Shown: positions 3,725 to 7,723 of the stretch, piece by piece
Numbering within the stretch: position 1 is the stretch's first letter
How the letters are laid out: every line of letters begins with the position of its first letter
From: Deltaproteobacteria bacterium
GTDB taxonomy: Bacteria > Desulfobacterota > UBA8473
DNA: 7,723 nt
Assembly (NCBI GenBank): GCA_030621455.1
Contig: JAUXHQ010000076.1
Span: forward strand, 1 to 7,723
Direction of reading: 5' to 3'
Notes under the pieces: generated by a model
The model's database searches: none
Told to the model about the DNA's origin: nothing
What the model saw: the letters and a program-made list of their open reading frames with translations, nothing else
Position numbers and translations under genes: made by a program

Positions 3725-6484
3725 TCAATCAGACAGTACCGGTTCTCTGATGAGTAAGTCTACTGCAGTACGTGAACACGCGGCCAAGCCCGGATAAACA
3801 TCGTTCAGGTCGATCATCTGTCGTAGATGGTCTGCTGTACGATAAACTAGCATGGCCATATCCCCTTCGTCGAGGCCAAGCCATGCAATGATCTCTTTCC
3901 AATCGGTTCCGCGTGCCCATCTGTAGATTGCCACCATCGGCCAAAAACTGAGTTCAATGCTGGGGAACCCCCCTGACTTTAAGGATTTTACAAGGGGGCT
4001 GAGACTCTCCACAAGTCGATTGAATTGCTCTTTCAGCATGGCATCCTCGCGTCCGTGGACAGGTACGTAGACATCCTTACCCCGATCGTTTACGAACGGA
4101 GCCAGCATGGCCGCCAGTAATGCAGGGTCTCGGTCACTAAGGAGCCCTCCACGAATGTAATGCGCCAGCAAAACCGGTTGGTCCACCCTGAGCCGTGATG
4201 CCCAGACACCTTCATTCGTTAACCGGTTCTCTTCGTCTATGTAACCTTCCGCTTTCAGGAACTTGAGGTGGCGCAAAAGATCCCGCCACAGGAATTCACG
4301 ATTATATTGTAATTCCTCATTCAAACGAGATGCCCTTTTTAATATCGTATCGAGCCGCTTACCCTTTTTGCCGGAAAGGCATTGGTTGAAACAGACACAC
4401 TGTTGGCATGGGAGATCCTCCAAGGCCTTTTTGGCGGCGTTGAGTTCCTGTTGAAGATCAGTTGTTCTTTGTTCTACTTCTGGTGAGACAGGAGAATCCG
4501 CGGCCTTTGGTTTAAGCCCGGAGTAAGACATTCGCTCCAGTAATGACTTCAATTGATGGCTTCCCGTCCCTTCCGGGATCTCTACACAAGTGTCGAGGAC
4601 CGTTGAAACCCTTGGCATCTTGATCCAACGGACTGGCAACCGGACTTTCACCTTACCATTGTCCTTTCGACCGATTGATGCAGCGAGGAGTGTCCAAGAC
4701 TTCTCCTTTTCCACAAGCTTTATGCAGCAGTGAAGCTTTCCTTTCTGGTTGAGAAAAAGCCGGCCCCTTGTGAGATATGTCACTTTCACGGCATCCCGTC
4801 TTATGATGGAAAGCTCTTCACTGATAGCACCTATTTTTTCTTGAAGCTTTTTGTAAAGAGCGCTTATCTTGACCACATCCTCGGCGGGATCACAAGCCGA
4901 ATCCCATAAGGATTCCTCAATCGTCGCATAAAGCGCCGCCAGTCTCTCTTCCCCGGGTTTATCCTTTGCCAATTGCTGATAGGTAGCAAAAGAGGACCTG
5001 AAGATATCATGTATGTCATCCTTATGATGAGAAAGCAGCAGGTTCAAAACCATGGAAAAATTGACCTTAATCCGGCTCTCCAACGGATTGGGCGGGGAAG
5101 AAAGGAGGGTGTGGATTCGCCTTACATCCTGATAGGGGCCCGGTAGTATCAATGCAAAACCGATCCGGTCCATCCCTCTTCTCCCGGCTCTGCCCGTCAT
5201 CTGCGTTAAGTCTGTCGGGGTGAGATCAACAAAGTCCGTACCATTGAACCGGTCACTTTGCAGAATGACAACCGTCCTGGCCGGAAAATTTACACCCGCA
5301 GCAACCGTGGATGTGGAAAAAATGGCTTCCAGGAAGCCCCCTTTCATGAGATCTTCAACAAATTGTTTCCATCTGGGAAGGTGCCCGCCATGATGCGCGG
5401 CCACTCTGTATTTTCTAATAAATCCAAGCTGGGGATGGTTTTGAAGGTATGGATGCGTATTCAAGACCTCATCCACCGCGGCATGGAAGCTTTTTTTCTC
5501 TTCAAGGTCGATGCGTCTGGTAGGAGGCCTACAGAGCGTCAAGGCCTCATTGCAATCTGACCTGGATTTAAGAAAGAAGATGGCCGGAAGTAAGTTCAGC
5601 TCCCGTAAAGTGCCCATTATATCGCCAAAAGGAGGTAGCGATCCAAACCCCTTTGTTCCACTACCCCTTGATCTCCTGAGCCAGTGATCTATCTTTCCCG
5701 ATAGTTCGCCTTTCTTTTCCAGCGGACATATCTCGCCATTTGGGAATAAGAAGAGAGGATAGAGGGGTACAGGCCTTTTGTCCTCTATGATAACTTTGCA
5801 GGGGATATTACGATGCCAGGTCAACCAGTCTGCTATCTCCTGACTGTTTGGAATGGTGGCGGAGAGCATCAGAAGTTTTGTCTGGGGAGGTGTGTAGATG
5901 AGAACCTCTTCCCAAACGACCCCGCGCTCACTGTCGCCTAAGTAATGGGCCTCATCCAGGACGATAAGATCACACTTCAGGTCTGCACCTCTATGCATGG
6001 CATCGTAGAGCTGGTTTCTCAATATCTCGGTAGTGCCTACGATGAGAGGAGCGCCCGCATTCTCCTTCCGGTCCCCTGTAAGTATTCCCACATTTTCATT
6101 GCCAAATATCTCCTGAAAAATTCTAAATATGGCATTGGAAAGGGCCTTTAGGGGTGACGCATACCAGGCCTTTTTCCCTTCTTCCAACATGCCTGATACC
6201 GCCTGTTCAGCGATCCATGTCTTACCACTGCCTGTAGGTGCAAAAACGATAACGTCACCGGTATTTATGGCTTTTAGCGCTTCCACCTGGAACCGGTCAG
6301 GTATAAATGGGGTGGGAGCCGGCACACCAATCCGCCCTAAAACATGGCGTAATTGTGGGTCGACCGCTGGTTTAAGATGTGTTGCATGACTAAGTTCATA
6401 CTTGTTCCGCCTCTTCCCGGGTTGCCTTTGCCGGTATCTCCTGTAAGGCCTGTGTACTCGATTGTCCCTAGGCACCTTTGTCAT
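3725..6484 (-). CDS. Ski2-like superfamily 2 helicase (DEAH box, DSHCT-type C-terminus)
   Basis: This 919-residue SF2 helicase is predicted to unwind RNA using ATP, as do the Ski2/Mtr4 proteins of eukaryotic RNA decay and bacterial HelY-like relatives. After a basic N-terminus ([12 protein letters not shown], about 15-26) come Walker A APTGSGKT (82-89), motif Ia ASPLKALSN (109-117), GTTEILRN (150-157), DEAH (177-180), SAT (208-210), FFLKSR (303-308), HHGG (364-367), motif [14 protein letters not shown] (390-402) and motif [14 protein letters not shown] (428-439). Residues 500-730 match the position of the family's insertion/stalk region and end in a cysteine group C693-x2-C696-x-C698-x3-C702. 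Residues 736-912 read like a DSHCT domain, with [10 protein letters not shown] and [20 protein letters not shown]. The ATG at 6484 overlaps hisA by 17 bases, with AGAGG (6498-6494) nine bases ahead, implying coupled translation. Family assignment is firm. The substrate is unknown and DNA cannot be excluded. Confidence 0.92.
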   Translation of the reverse strand: MTKVPRDNRVHRPYRRYRQRQPGKRRNKYELSHATHLKPAVDPQLRHVLGRIGVPAPTPFIPDRFQVEALKAINTGDVIVFAPTGSGKTWIAEQAVSGMLEEGKKAWYASPLKALSNAIFRIFQEIFGNENVGILTGDRKENAGAPLIVGTTEILRNQLYDAMHRGADLKCDLIVLDEAHYLGDSERGVVWEEVLIYTPPQTKLLMLSATIPNSQEIADWLTWHRNIPCKVIIEDKRPVPLYPLFLFPNGEICPLEKKGELSGKIDHWLRRSRGSGTKGFGSLPPFGDIMGTLRELNLLPAIFFLKSRSDCNEALTLCRPPTRRIDLEEKKSFHAAVDEVLNTHPYLQNHPQLGFIRKYRVAAHHGGHLPRWKQFVEDLMKGGFLEAIFSTSTVAAGVNFPARTVVILQSDRFNGTDFVDLTPTDLTQMTGRAGRRGMDRIGFALILPGPYQDVRRIHTLLSSPPNPLESRIKVNFSMVLNLLLSHHKDDIHDIFRSSFATYQQLAKDKPGEERLAALYATIEESLWDSACDPAEDVVKISALYKKLQEKIGAISEELSIIRRDAVKVTYLTRGRLFLNQKGKLHCCIKLVEKEKSWTLLAASIGRKDNGKVKVRLPVRWIKMPRVSTVLDTCVEIPEGTGSHQLKSLLERMSYSGLKPKAADSPVSPEVEQRTTDLQQELNAAKKALEDLPCQQCVCFNQCLSGKKGKRLDTILKRASRLNEELQYNREFLWRDLLRHLKFLKAEGYIDEENRLTNEGVWASRLRVDQPVLLAHYIRGGLLSDRDPALLAAMLAPFVNDRGKDVYVPVHGREDAMLKEQFNRLVESLSPLVKSLKSGGFPSIELSFWPMVAIYRWARGTDWKEIIAWLGLDEGDMAMLVYRTADHLRQMIDLNDVYPGLAACSRTAVDLLIREPVLSD

Positions 6485-7241
6485 CCGGGTTATCCTCTCG
6501 CCTCGAGAAGAAAGGTGATTTCACGGTTAACCCTATGGCATCTTCCAATCTCAGTGACTTTGCATATAAGGCCTTTCCAACGATGACCCCCTCAATCCCG
6601 CATTCTTCTATTTCCTGAAGTTCCTCGATATCTCTGATGGTATTTACCCCACCTGAGGCTATAACAGGCACAGTCACAGATCGGGCTAGTTTCTCTGTGC
6701 TCTCTATATTCAACCCTGTCTGCATCCCATCCCGCCGAATATCAGTGAAAACAAAGGCCGCAACACCAAGCCCTTCCATCTCTCTCGCCGCATCCACGGC
6801 TTTCTTTCCGGTAACCTCAGTCCACCCCCTGACAGCGACCCTTCCATCCTTTGCATCAATACCCACTACTATCTTGCCCGGATAACGTTGACAAGCCTCT
6901 ATCACCAAATCAGGGGCTTCCAGGGCCACGGTCCCAAGGATAACCCTGCTCACTCCCATAGAAATATACTGATCAATTGTAGCTAAATCTCTTATTCCAC
7001 CCCCAAGCTGGATAGGAATATCTATTGATTTGAGTATCTTCTCTATGACCTCCCTGTTTCTGGGACCGCCCTCAACAGACCCATCGAGATCCACGATATG
7101 GATTAACTCGGCGCCTTTACTCTCCCACCTGACAGCTACCGCCACAGGATCATCAGAAAAAACAGTGGCCTTGTCCATATTGCCCTGAAGGAGGCGGACG
7201 CATTTCCCGTCTTTTATGTCAATGGCTGGTATAATAATCAT
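6468..7241 (-). CDS. hisA: HisA, ProFAR isomerase (histidine biosynthesis)
   Basis: HisA catalyses the Amadori isomerisation of ProFAR to PRFAR, the fourth step of histidine synthesis, as a (beta/alpha)8 barrel in the cytoplasm. With the start at 7241 the protein has 257 residues and begins [17 protein letters not shown]. The general acid/base aspartates are D8 and D129 (in VGIDAKDG). Phosphate-binding glycine motifs are LGGGIR (79-84) and ASGGV (195-199), and [12 protein letters not shown] (166-177) is the typical second-half signature. I chose the ATG at 7241 because GGAG (7250-7247) lies five bases upstream and the N-terminus then matches the family. A GTG two codons earlier abuts that same GGAG. 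The last 15 or so residues ([14 protein letters not shown]) extend beyond the usual barrel and coincide with the helicase ribosome site and start. hisB precedes it by 75 bases, and neither hisH nor hisF is adjacent. Confidence 0.97.
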   Translation of the reverse strand: MIIIPAIDIKDGKCVRLLQGNMDKATVFSDDPVAVAVRWESKGAELIHIVDLDGSVEGGPRNREVIEKILKSIDIPIQLGGGIRDLATIDQYISMGVSRVILGTVALEAPDLVIEACQRYPGKIVVGIDAKDGRVAVRGWTEVTGKKAVDAAREMEGLGVAAFVFTDIRRDGMQTGLNIESTEKLARSVTVPVIASGGVNTIRDIEELQEIEECGIEGVIVGKALYAKSLRLEDAIGLTVKSPFFSRREDNPDDKGA

Positions 7242-7250
7242 ATCCACTCC
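7242..7250 (-). promoter_or_regulatory. hisA ribosome binding site that fixes the start
   Basis: GGAG (7250-7247) with a five-base spacer TGGAT precedes the ATG at 7241. The alternative GTG at 7247-7245 overlaps the last G of this motif and so could not use it. Confidence 0.75.
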
Positions 7251-7257
7251 GGTATCC

Positions 7258-7285
7258 GTTTACTGTTCACAGTTTACTGTTCACA
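7258..7285. repeat. Tandem heptamer repeat between hisB and hisA
   Basis: The 14-base unit GTTTACTGTTCACA occurs twice back to back (7258-7271 and 7272-7285) without a mismatch. Each unit consists of two related heptamers, GTTTACT and GTTCACA, so four heptamers stand in a row. The array lies in the hisB-hisA spacer, ending about 16 bases upstream of the hisA start codon. It is short and perfect. It may be a slippage-prone simple repeat of the kind scattered in environmental proteobacterial genomes, or a double binding site. Confidence 0.7.
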
Positions 7286-7316
7286 AAATTGCAACCTGTG
7301 CAGTTATTCAACCCCT

Positions 7317-7723
7317 CTATAACATGCCCTTGGTAGACATAGCCCCCTCTATCCTTTCGTCAACAGCAGTGGCTTTGTCCAAGGCCCGCCCAAAAGCCTT
7401 GAAAACAGCCTCAATTATGTGGTGGGTATCCCTGCCACAAATAACATTGATATGTAAGGTTATGCCTGCGCTACTGCAAAAAGCCCTGAAGAACTCCCAT
7501 ATTAATTCGATGTCAAATTCTCCCACCTTGCCCTTCTCCAATCCGGTATTGTAAACGAGAAAAGGCCTGTCCGAGATATCCAGCACAACCGAGGCCATCG
7601 CTTCAACCATTGGCACAGATGCCTCACCGTACCTTGCTATTCCGTCTTTATTCCCCAGTGCCTGCTTAAACCCCTCGCCTAAACATATGGCTATGTCCTC
7701 TACCGTGTGATGAAAATCCACAT
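7317..7723 (-). CDS. hisB: HisB, imidazoleglycerol-phosphate dehydratase (5' end outside window)
   Basis: HisB dehydrates imidazoleglycerol phosphate to imidazoleacetol phosphate, the sixth step of histidine synthesis, using a di-manganese centre. The visible 135 codons are the C-terminal two thirds of a protein usually near 195 residues. The first whole codons read [15 protein letters not shown], including the HHTxED metal-ligand motif. The second metal motif is [17 protein letters not shown] near the C-terminus, where HHxxEaxFKa is conserved. The product ends STKGML. It looks like a monofunctional dehydratase in the visible part, since no phosphatase domain can be judged from here. The GTG at 7721 is an internal valine codon, not a start, and the frame is open to the window edge. 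hisA follows after 75 bases, where hisH would be more usual. Confidence 0.97.
   Translation of the reverse strand, partial: VDFHHTVEDIAICLGEGFKQALGNKDGIARYGEASVPMVEAMASVVLDISDRPFLVYNTGLEKGKVGEFDIELIWEFFRAFCSSAGITLHINVICGRDTHHIIEAVFKAFGRALDKATAVDERIEGAMSTKGML

Noticed and set aside
3585..3726. GATGGAAC ... GTTCCATC as ends of another mobile element
   Set aside because: The arms are only 8 bp and one reaches into the helicase stop codon. Chance is as likely.
3526..3750. Plus-strand open frame of 74 codons in the helicase-tadA gap
   Set aside because: It crosses two hairpins and the end of the helicase gene, with a low-complexity, AT-driven composition and no ribosome site.

Overview
The window looks like ordinary chromosomal DNA from a bacterium with a Gram-negative-type gene set, most plausibly a member of the Deltaproteobacteria/Desulfobacterota. 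That guess rests on moderate GC content, the character of the DnaX, HisA and helicase proteins, and two classes of small intergenic repeat that I associate with such genomes. It is an inference, not a measurement. Every gene I can support is on the minus strand, so transcription runs from high to low coordinates. I did not find a new defence, metabolic or mobile system. The least routine parts are a palindromic mobile-type repeat, a Ski2-like RNA helicase coupled to a histidine gene, and the small-RNA block ahead of dnaX.

In transcription order, the window opens inside hisB (7723-7317). A 75-base spacer with a tandem heptamer repeat leads to hisA (7241-6468). The start codon of a 919-residue Ski2-like helicase (6484-3725) overlaps the end of hisA by 17 bases. 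The usual hisH and hisF neighbours of hisA are absent on both sides, so the histidine cluster is at least partly dispersed.

About 490 bases without a gene follow (3724-3234). They hold a possible terminator hairpin, a GC-rich REP-like hairpin, and a 188-bp element with 25-bp near-perfect inverted ends and a second palindrome inside. I read the element as a non-autonomous miniature mobile element.

Next is an information-processing block: tadA (tRNA adenosine deaminase, 3233-2769), tRNA-Ser(CGA), tRNA-Ser(GGA), the 4.5S/SRP RNA (2378-2277), dnaX (2127-427) and the ybaB/ebfC nucleoid protein gene (404-87). The tadA - SRP RNA - dnaX - ybaB order is the same as in Bacillus subtilis (where recR follows). 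The block links tRNA maturation, serine decoding, membrane-protein targeting and the replication clamp loader. recR would be expected next, but it cannot be recognised in the last 86 bases.
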